Shown here in pieces: positions 51,579 to 60,062 of a stretch of 64,000 bases of DNA. The notes beneath the pieces are model-generated. The model had not been told where the DNA came from. It saw only the letters and a list, made by a program, of their open reading frames with translations, and ran no database searches. The stretch is from CAYPKG01 sp964411275 (lineage in GTDB: Bacteria > Bacillota > Clostridia > Christensenellales > CAG-138). Numbering within the stretch: the first letter of the stretch is position 1; the number at the start of each line of letters is the position of its first letter. The DNA is taken from the NCBI GenBank assembly GCA_964411275.1, contig CAYPKG010000004.1, positions 1 through 64,000 on the forward strand, given 5' to 3'. A program made the translations under genes and the position numbers.

Positions 51579-53394
51579 ATTCTTCTCCAAAGCAGCCGTT
51601 GCAGCCCTCGCGGCAGTCTTTCGTGATAATACCGGACATGGCCTTATTCAACTCGTTTTGTAAATACTCCGTACTCACCAGCATATTCACATGCTCCCAG
51701 GGCAGCCGCTCATTAGTCGTTCGGGATCGATGGGCATAAAACGCCGGATCCAGCCCGCAGGCGGCAAACGCTTCTTTCCAGGCCTGGGGCCTAAAATGCT
51801 CATCCCAGGAGTCAAACCGGCAACCTAAGGCGTGAGCCGCTTCCAGGACGGAGGAAAGCCGCCTGTCCCCCCGGGAGAACGCCGCTTCCAGCACGCTTAA
51901 ATCCGATGTGTGGTAGTGAAATTCAGCGCCGCGAATGCCTTTCATGGCCTGTTTTAGAAGCTGCTGCTTGCGTTTCAATTCCTCCATAGTGTTCTGCGGT
52001 TCCCACTGGAAGGGCGTAAACGGCTTTGGCACAAAGGAGGAGGCGCTGATTGTAAGCCGCAGGCCCTTGCCCCGGCTTTCTTTGGGGATGCTATAATAAA
52101 GCCGGCTGACTTTTCTTGCAAGATCCGCAATGCCCACAACATCCTCGTCCGTCTCCCCAGGCAGGCCGATCATGAAATACAGCTTTACCCCGCTCCATCC
52201 GGCCTCGAACGCGTCGCCCATGGCGCGCATCAGGTCGTCTTCGGTCACACCCTTGTTGATGATATCCCTAAGGCGTTGGGTACCCGCCTCCGGCGCGAAT
52301 GTCAATCCGCCTTTTCGCACCTCCTGCATGCGCTCCAAATCCTCGCGGATGAACTTGTCCACCCGCAAGGACGGCAGGGAAACCGAAACCCGCCTTGCCT
52401 GCATGCTGTCCAAAAGCTCCGGCACCAGCTCGTGAATGGCGGAATAATCGCTAGAGCTTAGTGACAGCAGCGAGATTTCATCATATCCCGTACAGTCCAG
52501 CAGCTCCCGCGCCTGGGCCATCAATGTATCCTTCTTCTTCTCCCGCACCGGCCTGTAAATATACCCAGCCTGACAAAATCGGCAGCCCCGGGTACAGCCC
52601 CGAAACAGTTCTAATGACAGCCGGTCATGGACGATATTGAGATATGGAACGATGGGTTTTCCTAGATACGCGGCGCCGTCAAGGTCCATCACCACACGGC
52701 GGGTAATTGTATCCGGCGCTGCGGGCGCAAGTTTGTTGAGACCCGCGTACATGCCGTCCGCCTCATATTGAGGTTCATAAAAGCTTGGAACGTACACCCC
52801 GGGAATTCGGCTGATGCGAAGCAGCAATTCCTTCTTCGTCTCCCCCGCCTCCCGAGACGCGAGAACCGCATCCGCCAGCTCCACGATCATTTCCTCGCCG
52901 TCGCCGATCATAACAGCGTCCATAAAGTCCGCAATGGGCTCCGGATTACAGGCGCATGGCCCGCCGCACACGACAAGCGGCGCGTCCTCGCCCCTGTCGG
53001 CGCTTCTATAAGGGATGCCCGCCAGGGACAGCATCGTCAGGATATTGGTATAGCACATCTCATAGAGCAAAGAAAAGCCGATCACGTCAAACGAGTTGAG
53101 CCCGCGCTTGGTTTCCAGGGAAAACAGGGGCAGGTTTTCTTCTTTTAGCCGCGCCTCCATATCCGTCCAGGGAGCGAATACCCTCTCACAGGCGATGCCG
53201 TCACGTGCGTTTAATACATGGTATAGGATGCGAGAACCCAAATGGGACATGCCGATTTCATAAACATCCGGAAAGCAAAGCGCAAAGCGCAGCCGTGCGC
53301 TCTCTTTGACGATGCTGTTCCACTCGCCGCCGATGTAACGGGCAGGGTTTTCCACGCCCGAGCTCAGCAGCCGGTCCAGTACTTGCTGCTTCAA
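51553..53394 (-). CDS. TIGR03960 family B12-binding-domain radical SAM protein
   Basis: 613 residues. N-terminal P-A-R-Y-I-G-G-E-W-N-S-I-V-K, a cobalamin-binding-like Rossmann region without the usual DxHxxG, then the radical SAM cluster motif C-T-R-G-C-R-F-C near residue 271 and the methylthiotransferase-like middle. The C-terminal end has C-R-E-G-C-N-G-C. The start is uncertain: a TTG at 53394 is eight bases after GGAGG, whereas the ATG two codons upstream (53400) is only two bases from it. The reaction is unknown. Co-conserved with TIGR03936, rng and spoIVFB in Clostridia. Confidence 0.92.
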   Translation of the reverse strand: MKQQVLDRLLSSGVENPARYIGGEWNSIVKESARLRFALCFPDVYEIGMSHLGSRILYHVLNARDGIACERVFAPWTDMEARLKEENLPLFSLETKRGLNSFDVIGFSLLYEMCYTNILTMLSLAGIPYRSADRGEDAPLVVCGGPCACNPEPIADFMDAVMIGDGEEMIVELADAVLASREAGETKKELLLRISRIPGVYVPSFYEPQYEADGMYAGLNKLAPAAPDTITRRVVMDLDGAAYLGKPIVPYLNIVHDRLSLELFRGCTRGCRFCQAGYIYRPVREKKKDTLMAQARELLDCTGYDEISLLSLSSSDYSAIHELVPELLDSMQARRVSVSLPSLRVDKFIREDLERMQEVRKGGLTFAPEAGTQRLRDIINKGVTEDDLMRAMGDAFEAGWSGVKLYFMIGLPGETDEDVVGIADLARKVSRLYYSIPKESRGKGLRLTISASSFVPKPFTPFQWEPQNTMEELKRKQQLLKQAMKGIRGAEFHYHTSDLSVLEAAFSRGDRRLSSVLEAAHALGCRFDSWDEHFRPQAWKEAFAACGLDPAFYAHRSRTTNERLPWEHVNMLVSTEYLQNELNKAMSGIITKDCREGCNGCFGEEYANYCKLR

Positions 53395-53460
53395 AAGCAT
53401 TTCCTCCAAAGTAACCCTAAATTTGCCTATATTATAGTGTACCATCATCAGAAAGCCCGG

Positions 53461-54366
53461 TCAATGTGAAGCTTTACGCGAATGTGCAGATGATTTTCGA
53501 TCCTGGAGCAGCTCTCCCACCGTCACCTGCGTGCCTTTGGCGGCCACCCCTGCGAAAATGCCGCCCTCATCCAGTTCCCCCACTGCCCCCATATCGTCCC
53601 CAACCACCAATATGAGGTTGTAATGATTGTCGGCCAACTGGCCGATCACATCGGAAGCGGGGGTTTTTTCGTGCATTGCGATGTGCCTGAGGGGTACGGC
53701 TTCTCCCCAGCGCAGGGTATCCTTCCGCCGAAGCATAGCTTCAAGCCGTACCTGGGGAATGCGCGTCAGCTCGCGGATAGCACAGATCACAAGGAAAATC
53801 CCCATCATCGCCATTGTGGCCTGCAGCGTGCCGCTTAGAAAATAATAAACGCTCATGCCGGTTAGCACAGCGCCAAAAAGCACCCCCAGCCAGGCGGTGA
53901 TCATTGTGGCCAGCCGCGCGCGCAAAAACCGTGACAGCAGCGCCCTTACAATACGCCCGCCGTCCAATGGAAGCGCGGGCATCAAATTCAATGTTGCCAG
54001 CATGAGGTTTGCCTGCATAAAGTCGGAAAGCGCAGGGGAAAACGTTTCCCTAAGGTTCAGCATCATACCGCAGCCGGACGCCACCACCATGCTGCACACA
54101 GGGCCGGCGGCAGCGATGGCCAGCTCTGCGGGCAGGTTGGGGGTTCCGGATACCCGCGCGACGCCGCCAAACGGCATAATTTCAATAGAGGAAACCCGGT
54201 ATCCCATGCCCGCCGCGATCAGCGCATGGCTTGTTTCATGTAATAGCAAAGCCCCAAGGCCCAGCATCAGCTGTTGAAACGTGCCGAGAACATACGCGCC
54301 AAAGAGAACCAGCGCAAGGAGCGGGTTGATATGCACCTGTGTCCCCCGGACGCGAAAAGCCCTCAT
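53461..54366 (-). CDS. spoIVFB: Site-2 protease family protein, SpoIVFB-like
   Basis: 301-residue M50 intramembrane metalloprotease. Catalytic motif H-E-T-S-H (HExxH) near residue 43 within a hydrophobic segment, and the third metal ligand in N-L-M-P-A-L-P-L-D-G-G-R-I near residue 133. About six membrane segments, followed by a CBS-like C-terminal domain (D-V-I-G-Q-L-A-D-N-H-Y-N-L-I-L-V-V). In sporulation SpoIVFB cleaves pro-sigma-K in the mother cell. It overlaps spoIVFA by four bases. Orthology rests on gene order and domain layout. Confidence 0.88.
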   Translation of the reverse strand: MRAFRVRGTQVHINPLLALVLFGAYVLGTFQQLMLGLGALLLHETSHALIAAGMGYRVSSIEIMPFGGVARVSGTPNLPAELAIAAAGPVCSMVVASGCGMMLNLRETFSPALSDFMQANLMLATLNLMPALPLDGGRIVRALLSRFLRARLATMITAWLGVLFGAVLTGMSVYYFLSGTLQATMAMMGIFLVICAIRELTRIPQVRLEAMLRRKDTLRWGEAVPLRHIAMHEKTPASDVIGQLADNHYNLILVVGDDMGAVGELDEGGIFAGVAAKGTQVTVGELLQDRKSSAHSRKASH

Positions 54367-55043
54367 GTACTGAGCACCAGATCAAAATAGTTCCCCGGTT
54401 CCTGGGGCCTGCCCTCCAGCAATACCCCAAGACAGAGCGTTCCCTCGTCCCCTAAAATACCAAGGGTGTCCAGCCGGCGGATCGGCTGCCCCACCTCAAC
54501 TAAGACCTCGTTAAGGCCATAGTATACCGTTTCCAAATCCCCCTGGTGCATCAACCTGACATACGGCCCAAGCACCGGGTCCGTACCCACGGCGCGCACC
54601 TCTCCCGGGGCAGAGGCCACCACCTCCGCTCCAGGCGCACCTTCCCATTTGGCAAGGCATTCCTGGTCGATCAGGCTGACAGAAGGCGCGTTCACCGCAA
54701 GGGACATCTTCGCGCTGTCCCCGGAAAACACCTCCAGCAACCCCGGAAGCTCAACAAATTGAAGTTTCCCCAGCATTTCATCCATCTCCGTCTGGGTGTT
54801 CAAAACCTCCCGCACCTCATCCACCATTGTATTGGTGAAGGGCATGTCTATGGCCTGTAGCCCTAATACCAGAAGGGCGGCTACACAGCAAATCCCCACT
54901 TTGATCATCATCTGTCCCCCGCCATTTATTTGCCACCGGGCCTTTTTTCGGCGCGGGCTTTTTTTTCGTCCGGTGCCGCTTCTCGCGCGAACCCGGGTAC
55001 CGTTTTCCCGTGTGACAAAGGGCGTCAGCTCCATACGCTGCAT
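54363..55043 (-). CDS. spoIVFA: SpoIVFA-like M23-fold protein (likely non-catalytic)
   Basis: 226 residues: a basic cytoplasmic N-terminus (R/K-rich residues 12-38), one membrane segment (V-G-I-C-C-V-A-A-L-L-V-L-G-L-Q-A), a linker, and an LytM/M23-like beta domain in the last 85 residues (G-T-D-P-V-L-G-P-Y-V-R-L-M-H, L-E-T-V-Y-Y-G-L, V-G-Q-P-I-R). The zinc ligands H-x3-D and H-x-H of active M23 peptidases are not present, as in SpoIVFA, which acts as a regulator and scaffold for SpoIVFB. Start preceded by AGGGGGGA. Confidence 0.82.
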   Translation of the reverse strand: MQRMELTPFVTRENGTRVRARSGTGRKKSPRRKKARWQINGGGQMMIKVGICCVAALLVLGLQAIDMPFTNTMVDEVREVLNTQTEMDEMLGKLQFVELPGLLEVFSGDSAKMSLAVNAPSVSLIDQECLAKWEGAPGAEVVASAPGEVRAVGTDPVLGPYVRLMHQGDLETVYYGLNEVLVEVGQPIRRLDTLGILGDEGTLCLGVLLEGRPQEPGNYFDLVLST

Positions 55044-55115
55044 CCCAAATCCCCCCTCGCTTTGCCTGTATCTTATCTATATGCATCAGGCATTGGCGCA
55101 ATGTCGAAGAGCCAC

Positions 55116-55135
55116 GAAAAAGCCCCGGGCTTTTC
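55116..55135 (-). terminator. Terminator after rodA
   Basis: On the - strand, AAAAGCCC and GGGCTTTTT form a stem ending in a T-run, between rodA and spoIVFA. It separates a rodA-containing transcript from the sporulation genes. Confidence 0.65.
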
Positions 55136-55183
55136 ACCCAGGGCACAGGCCATCGATAGAGTTGGCGGCAAAATGGCATTCTG

Positions 55184-56350
55184 CTACCATCGCTGCTGTC
55201 GCCGCAACCAGACGTTCAGCACAATTCCAACCGCCATCATATTCGCCAGCAGGTTGGAGCCCCCATAACTGATAAACGGCAGCGGAATGCCCGTCACAGG
55301 CATCAGCCCAAGCGTCATGCCGATGTTTTCAAACACATGGGCCAGCATCATGCCCATGCAGCCCACCACAAGGCAGGTGCCCAGGGCATCCTTTGCGTGC
55401 AGCGCCACCCACAGCCAGCGGAACAAAAGCACAAAATACACGATGATCAGGATGGAGCCGCCGACAAACCCCAATCCCTCCGCAATGCTGGAGAATATGA
55501 AGTCCGTATGCCGCTCCGGCACATACTTCAATTGCGCCAAAGTTCCCTCGGTAAAATACCCCTTACCGGTCATCTGTCCAGAGCCGATCGATTCCTTGCT
55601 TCTGAGCACATGCATGGCATTGCCCTGGGGATCCGCAGCCTCCAGATTGATGAACACATCGATGCGCTCCCTCTGGGTATCGGAAAGAATATAAAAATAG
55701 CTTACCGGCAGTATGATTGCCATCCCCGCGATTGCGGCGATGATGAATTTCCAGCTGAGCTTGCCAACAAACAGGATACAGGCAAACACGCAAAGCAGCA
55801 CGAAGGCCGTGCCCATGTCCGGCTGCGCAATGATCAGCCCAAAGGGAATAAGGAAATACATCAGCGCGATCGCCAGATCGCGAATGCTTTTGACGCCCCC
55901 GTCCCGTTCCATACATCCTGCCACAAACTGGGCGACCATGATCGTCATGGTGACCTTACATACCTCCGACGGCTGAAACGCCCGGGCGCCCAGATCAAAC
56001 CAGCCCATAACGCCGCGGCTGGATACCCGGGCGGCAAGCAGGATCACCAGCAGCGCAATGTTTCCAATGTACACGTATTTGATCACGAGTTTATACAGAT
56101 GATAGTCCACCGCCAGCATCACCAACAAGGCCGCCAGACCCACGAGGAAATTGACTACCTGCTTTTGCACATACTCGAAATTCAGATTGCCCATTATGCC
56201 CGCAAGCCCCGCCTCTTCGTCCCCGGTAAAGGGATCCGCCCAGACATTCGCGATGGAAATCAGCCCAAACAGCACCAGCCCCAATACGATGAGGATGGTG
56301 ATCCAGTCTATGCCGTGAAATTTCTGTCTGGCTTCGCGTTCACTGCGCAC
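55184..56350 (-). CDS. rodA: Rod-shape peptidoglycan glycosyltransferase RodA (SEDS family)
   Basis: SEDS-family glycan polymerase for cell elongation. 388 residues with about ten membrane segments. Conserved SEDS blocks: the motif G-A-R-A-F-Q-P-S-E-V-C-K near residue 121, I-A-Q-P-D-M-G-T-A near residue 170 (the catalytic Asp region), and P-L-P-F-I-S-Y-G-G-S near residue 357. RodA rather than FtsW or SpoVE is chosen from gene order: in Clostridia rodA precedes the M23/M50 pair and TIGR03960. minCD, which usually lie upstream, are absent here. Confidence 0.9.
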   Translation of the reverse strand: MRSEREARQKFHGIDWITILIVLGLVLFGLISIANVWADPFTGDEEAGLAGIMGNLNFEYVQKQVVNFLVGLAALLVMLAVDYHLYKLVIKYVYIGNIALLVILLAARVSSRGVMGWFDLGARAFQPSEVCKVTMTIMVAQFVAGCMERDGGVKSIRDLAIALMYFLIPFGLIIAQPDMGTAFVLLCVFACILFVGKLSWKFIIAAIAGMAIILPVSYFYILSDTQRERIDVFINLEAADPQGNAMHVLRSKESIGSGQMTGKGYFTEGTLAQLKYVPERHTDFIFSSIAEGLGFVGGSILIIVYFVLLFRWLWVALHAKDALGTCLVVGCMGMMLAHVFENIGMTLGLMPVTGIPLPFISYGGSNLLANMMAVGIVLNVWLRRQQRW

Positions 56351-56416
56351 GCGTTACTCCTCCGATTTCGGCTTTAGGTTTTCCTTACAGGCGGCAAATT
56401 CGCCACCCTCACATCA

Positions 56417-57565
56417 TCATTTCAGGTCCAGGTCAAACCATTCCAGCACCTGATCGTAAATCAGTTCATATTTTTCCACCGTGTCCTGCCGGATGATGGG
56501 CATGTTTACCCGGGTTCTTTCAGGCACGCTCTGCCCGCACAGCACCCGGTCGAGAGCCATCAAGCCCTGTGCGCAGGCTGTATAGTATGGTTCTGCGACA
56601 AAAGCGTAAATATCGTTGGATTTTATAAGCGCTATATTTTCTTTCAGAAGGCCCATGCCCGCCACGGTAATGTTGATGGTCTTGGTGAGCCCCTCCGGGA
56701 CAGGCGTAGCGCCTGGGCGCGGGGTAACAACCGCCGCTTCCTGGCTATCTGGTGTGGTAACCGCGGCGGCCTCAGGCGCGCCGTTTGCCCTAAAGTCCCG
56801 TTTGGCCTTTTCCCGGCCCTCTGCCGCGACGCCGGTTCCCTCTGGGTCCGTGCAAAACAGGCCTTTCACATCCCGGTTCCACAGGAGATAGGTGGATAGC
56901 TCTTCAATGGCCGCCTCGTCGGAAATGGCCTTGCGGACGAACTGATCCACATTATATTGGGGGTAATACGTTGTAATGGCCGTTGTAAACGCATCGTATA
57001 CCGTCTTCGGGTTTTTTCCGTAAACCAGTATTTTCCCGAGCTTGCATTCGCGTTCCACCATGCGCTCGGCAATGCCCAGGGCGACCTCCTCGCTATAGCC
57101 GGAAAGATCCGCCACCGTATTCGCGGCAACGCCAGGCTGCTTCGTCTCATAATAGGGAACCACAACCGGGATGGAAAGCGCAATTGCCCTGGCGATGGCC
57201 TCTTTGTTGCTCTCCTGTGGGTTCCAGATTAAAAGCCCCTTACAGCCGTCTGCATTCGCCTGATCCACCGCCGCTTCCGCTTCCTTCCCATAGGCGCTAT
57301 GATAAAGCTTGGCCGGATACCCCAGGTTTTCCGCCGTGCGTAAAAATCCGTGCATGGCGGCGCATGCCTCAAACGTACCCTCGCTGGGGATAATAAAGCC
57401 AACCAGCGTGCTGGAGGTGCGAATGCCGGGCGTGGACTTGAGCGCGGCGTCCGCCTCGGGTGCAGGCGTCGCCTCTGGAAGTCCGGCGTCCTGCGCGCCA
57501 CAGCCAAGGAGCAACAGCAACGCGAGAACAGATGACAAAAATGCGAACCCTCGACCGTATTTCAA
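56417..57565 (-). CDS. Orphan sugar-binding lipoprotein (Peripla_BP_4 type)
   Basis: 382 residues. Lipoprotein signal with lipobox L-L-L-G-C at about residue 23, then a low-complexity linker. The body has the substrate-binding fold of ribose/galactose-type ABC receptors: G-F-I-I-P-S-E-G-T-F, L-I-W-N-P-Q-E-S-N-K, and a dipeptide-like interdomain hinge. Unusual: a Thr/Pro/Ala-rich stretch (roughly residues 255-295, P-E-A-A-A-V-T-T-P ... R-P-G-A-T-P-V-P-E-G) interrupts the second lobe. No ABC ATPase or permease is adjacent. A TTG start at 57565 is seven bases after GGAGGT; the ATG two codons earlier abuts it. Ligand unknown. Confidence 0.82.
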   Translation of the reverse strand: MKYGRGFAFLSSVLALLLLLGCGAQDAGLPEATPAPEADAALKSTPGIRTSSTLVGFIIPSEGTFEACAAMHGFLRTAENLGYPAKLYHSAYGKEAEAAVDQANADGCKGLLIWNPQESNKEAIARAIALSIPVVVPYYETKQPGVAANTVADLSGYSEEVALGIAERMVERECKLGKILVYGKNPKTVYDAFTTAITTYYPQYNVDQFVRKAISDEAAIEELSTYLLWNRDVKGLFCTDPEGTGVAAEGREKAKRDFRANGAPEAAAVTTPDSQEAAVVTPRPGATPVPEGLTKTINITVAGMGLLKENIALIKSNDIYAFVAEPYYTACAQGLMALDRVLCGQSVPERTRVNMPIIRQDTVEKYELIYDQVLEWFDLDLK

Positions 57566-57645
57566 GCGCATACCTCCTATGTCCAGTGCTCTTATTCTAA
57601 CAGGAAAAGGACGGCCCTGCCATCCTTTCCCCCGCAAATTTACAT

Positions 57646-59079
57646 TTAGATCACATACGCCGCCTGTTTTTCAGGCCGCGCGTTCAGCTCCGCCTTCTTC
57701 AGGTCAAAACCGGGCTTGCCCAATAGGGCGTATGTGGCGTCTTTCCCTTCCTCAACTCCAGGCTGGTCGAATGCGTTGATGTCAAGAAGCTCTCCGGCGA
57801 AGGCCGTCTGTATTTCAAAAAGATAGAGAAGCTCTCCTACCGTAAACGGGTTCACCTCAGGCAATGTGATGGTATGGCTCATGTGCCCGCTTTTCATGAC
57901 GGCATATTCCGTCGCCAGCTGTTCCGCCGCGATAAGCTCATTGAGGGAATGGCCGCACAGGAAGGACACGTCTGGGATGTCCGAAAATCCTTCCGGGATT
58001 GCTACCTCCACCCGGTATCGATCCACGCCAAGGAACGTGATTACTTTGTCAAAGGGGCCTTCGGTATACAGCTGCACCTGGCTGTGCTGATCCGTCACCC
58101 CAAGGGCTTTTACCGGGGTTTGGCCCGCATGCACCACGTTGCCGCTGTTGTCCGTGCGCTTGCCCAGGGACTCCGCCCACATCTGGGCATACCAGTCCGC
58201 CATGTACTTCAGGCTGTCCGCGTAGGGCATCAGCACGCTGATGTTACAGCCCTTATTTTTCATTGCGATATACTGCAATGTTGCCAGCATGTACGCAGGA
58301 TTGCGCCACACATCCCGGGTCTTACACAGCTCGTCCATATATTTTGCGCCCGCCAGCAACTCCTCAATATCGATGCCGCATACCGCCGCCGCCAGCAAGC
58401 CGACTGGGCTAAGTTCGCTGAAGCGGCCGCCAACACCATCCGGCACATAGTAGGTTTTTAACCCCAGCTGCCGGGCGATTTTGATGAGGTTGCCCTTGTT
58501 CTCGTCTGTGGTGGCGATGATATGCTCAGGAAGCTTTTCGGCTCCCAGCTTTTGTGTGATGAGGGAAGTGACGATCAGCAGCTGGCTCATGGTTTCGCTG
58601 GTGCCGCCGGACTTTGTGATGACGTTGAACATGGTATTCTCCACATCGATTATGTCGAGAAGCGCCGCCATGCGTTCCGGGTCCACGTTATCCTCCACAT
58701 AGAGCCGGGGGCCGCCCCGCCGCTGTGCTGAGAGGTCGTTGTAATGCAGGTGGTTGAGGGCCTGCTGCACGGCGATAGGGCCAAGGGCGCTGCCGCCGAT
58801 GCCCAGCACCACAAAGTTTTCATACCGGCCGGCGATCTCCTTCGCGGTTTTCTGAATGTCCGCCACGATTTCGTCCTGGTTGTAGGGAAGCGCGCGCCAT
58901 TTCAGGCTTTCACGCTTGTCCACCATGCCCTCATGGGCCTTTTCCAGCAATGGCGCAAGGGCAAGCATCTCGTCCTTGTCAATCCCCTTTTCGCCAAGCG
59001 TGTCGGCCATCATGTTGTTAAAATCCACCTTAAGGCGCATGCTCTCGCGCCAGCCTTGCTCTTGAAACCGTTTCATCAT
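57646..59079 (-). CDS. pgi: Glucose-6-phosphate isomerase
   Basis: Interconverts glucose-6- and fructose-6-phosphate. 477 residues from the ATG at 59079, six bases after GGAGG. Seen: V-L-G-I-G-G-S-A-L-G-P near residue 77, V-I-T-K-S-G-G-T-S-E-T near residue 142, and G-G-R-F-S-E-L-S-P-V-G near residue 218. These are the bacterial PGI signatures 1 and 2 and the catalytic Glu region. The ribosome site overlaps the end of the upstream epimerase-like gene, so both are likely co-transcribed. Confidence 0.95.
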   Translation of the reverse strand: MMKRFQEQGWRESMRLKVDFNNMMADTLGEKGIDKDEMLALAPLLEKAHEGMVDKRESLKWRALPYNQDEIVADIQKTAKEIAGRYENFVVLGIGGSALGPIAVQQALNHLHYNDLSAQRRGGPRLYVEDNVDPERMAALLDIIDVENTMFNVITKSGGTSETMSQLLIVTSLITQKLGAEKLPEHIIATTDENKGNLIKIARQLGLKTYYVPDGVGGRFSELSPVGLLAAAVCGIDIEELLAGAKYMDELCKTRDVWRNPAYMLATLQYIAMKNKGCNISVLMPYADSLKYMADWYAQMWAESLGKRTDNSGNVVHAGQTPVKALGVTDQHSQVQLYTEGPFDKVITFLGVDRYRVEVAIPEGFSDIPDVSFLCGHSLNELIAAEQLATEYAVMKSGHMSHTITLPEVNPFTVGELLYLFEIQTAFAGELLDINAFDQPGVEEGKDATYALLGKPGFDLKKAELNARPEKQAAYVI

Positions 59080-59089
59080 GAAAATCCTC

Positions 59090-59914
59090 CTACATTGGAC
59101 TGCTAATAATTTGCGTAAGATACCGGTAGCTTTCCTGTATCTGACCGACGTCATCGTACAGGTCTGAATACACCTCCAGCATCACCGGCCCTACGTAATC
59201 CATGTCATGAAGCGTCCTGGCGATGGCTGAAAAATCGCATTCGCCTTGTCCGGGCATGGCGGGTACCGCCCGGCCGTCCACCATGCGGTAATCGCAGGCA
59301 TGGACATTTACAAGCTTTCCGGGCCCCAGGGGCTTAAGCGCCTCCAGATACGAAAGCACGGGGGCGCCGCTTCTGGCCGCCTGCTTGATATCGAATGTAA
59401 AGCGCAATCGGTCCGTCTTTGCCGCGTCAGTCAGCCGCAGGGCAAAATCCGGCCAATGGTACAGGCACCAGCTGACATTTTCCCACGCCACAAAAACCCC
59501 GTATTCCCTGGCGATGTCGCATAGCTCACGTACGATGGGGCCGACGCGGTTAAATTCCATGTTTCGAAGCGCCCCGTGCAAATTTGCAGGGCCATGGAGG
59601 ATATAGTATTTTGCCCCCAGCTCCCTCGCGCAGCGAAGTACCCGCACGAAAACATCCATGGCGTCCGCTCTTTGCCGGGGATGCAGGGAAAATAACTGCG
59701 GTTCAAACTGGGTGCCCATGGGATGTACGCTGAACGCGTCAAGCCCTTCGGCCTTAATATTTCGTTTCAGCTCCCCCAGAATGGGTTCTTCATACTCACA
59801 AAATGTATTCAAAAACACCTCGCACAGGGTGGCGCCCATCCGGGCGATGTGCCTTGGCGTTTCTTCAACCATGCATTTGGCGAAAAAGCTGGCGGTGGAA
59901 ATTCCAACCTGCAA
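59090..59914 (-). CDS. Sugar phosphate isomerase/epimerase (xylose isomerase-like TIM barrel)
   Basis: 274 residues, AP_endonuc_2/xylose-isomerase-like fold. Metal-binding and fold motifs: Y-I-L-H-G-P-A-N near residue 97, W-E-N-V-S-W near residue 144, F-D-I-K-Q-A near residue 175, N-V-H-A-C-D-Y-R near residue 207, G-E-C-D-F-S-A-I and M-L-E-V-Y-S-D near residue 252. The exact sugar is unknown. It sits just upstream of pgi, suggesting a carbohydrate role. Endonuclease IV would show a different, fuller set of zinc motifs. Confidence 0.85.
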   Translation of the reverse strand: MQVGISTASFFAKCMVEETPRHIARMGATLCEVFLNTFCEYEEPILGELKRNIKAEGLDAFSVHPMGTQFEPQLFSLHPRQRADAMDVFVRVLRCARELGAKYYILHGPANLHGALRNMEFNRVGPIVRELCDIAREYGVFVAWENVSWCLYHWPDFALRLTDAAKTDRLRFTFDIKQAARSGAPVLSYLEALKPLGPGKLVNVHACDYRMVDGRAVPAMPGQGECDFSAIARTLHDMDYVGPVMLEVYSDLYDDVGQIQESYRYLTQIISSPM

Positions 59915-60062
59915 GCGTCTGCCCCCTTCCTTTTGCGTTCAACGAAAAGCCCTTTGGGTTTTTCTCATCATAGTCCGTTGATGCAGCAATTACAAGTATA
60001 TCATGTTCCACGCAACAAAGAAATATCGAAACAGTTAGATGGCTTATGGTATACTATGTTCC

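Noticed and set aside
59090..59914. Endonuclease IV
   Set aside because: Shares the TIM-barrel fold but lacks the full set of zinc-ligand motifs; the isomerase/epimerase reading fits better next to pgi.
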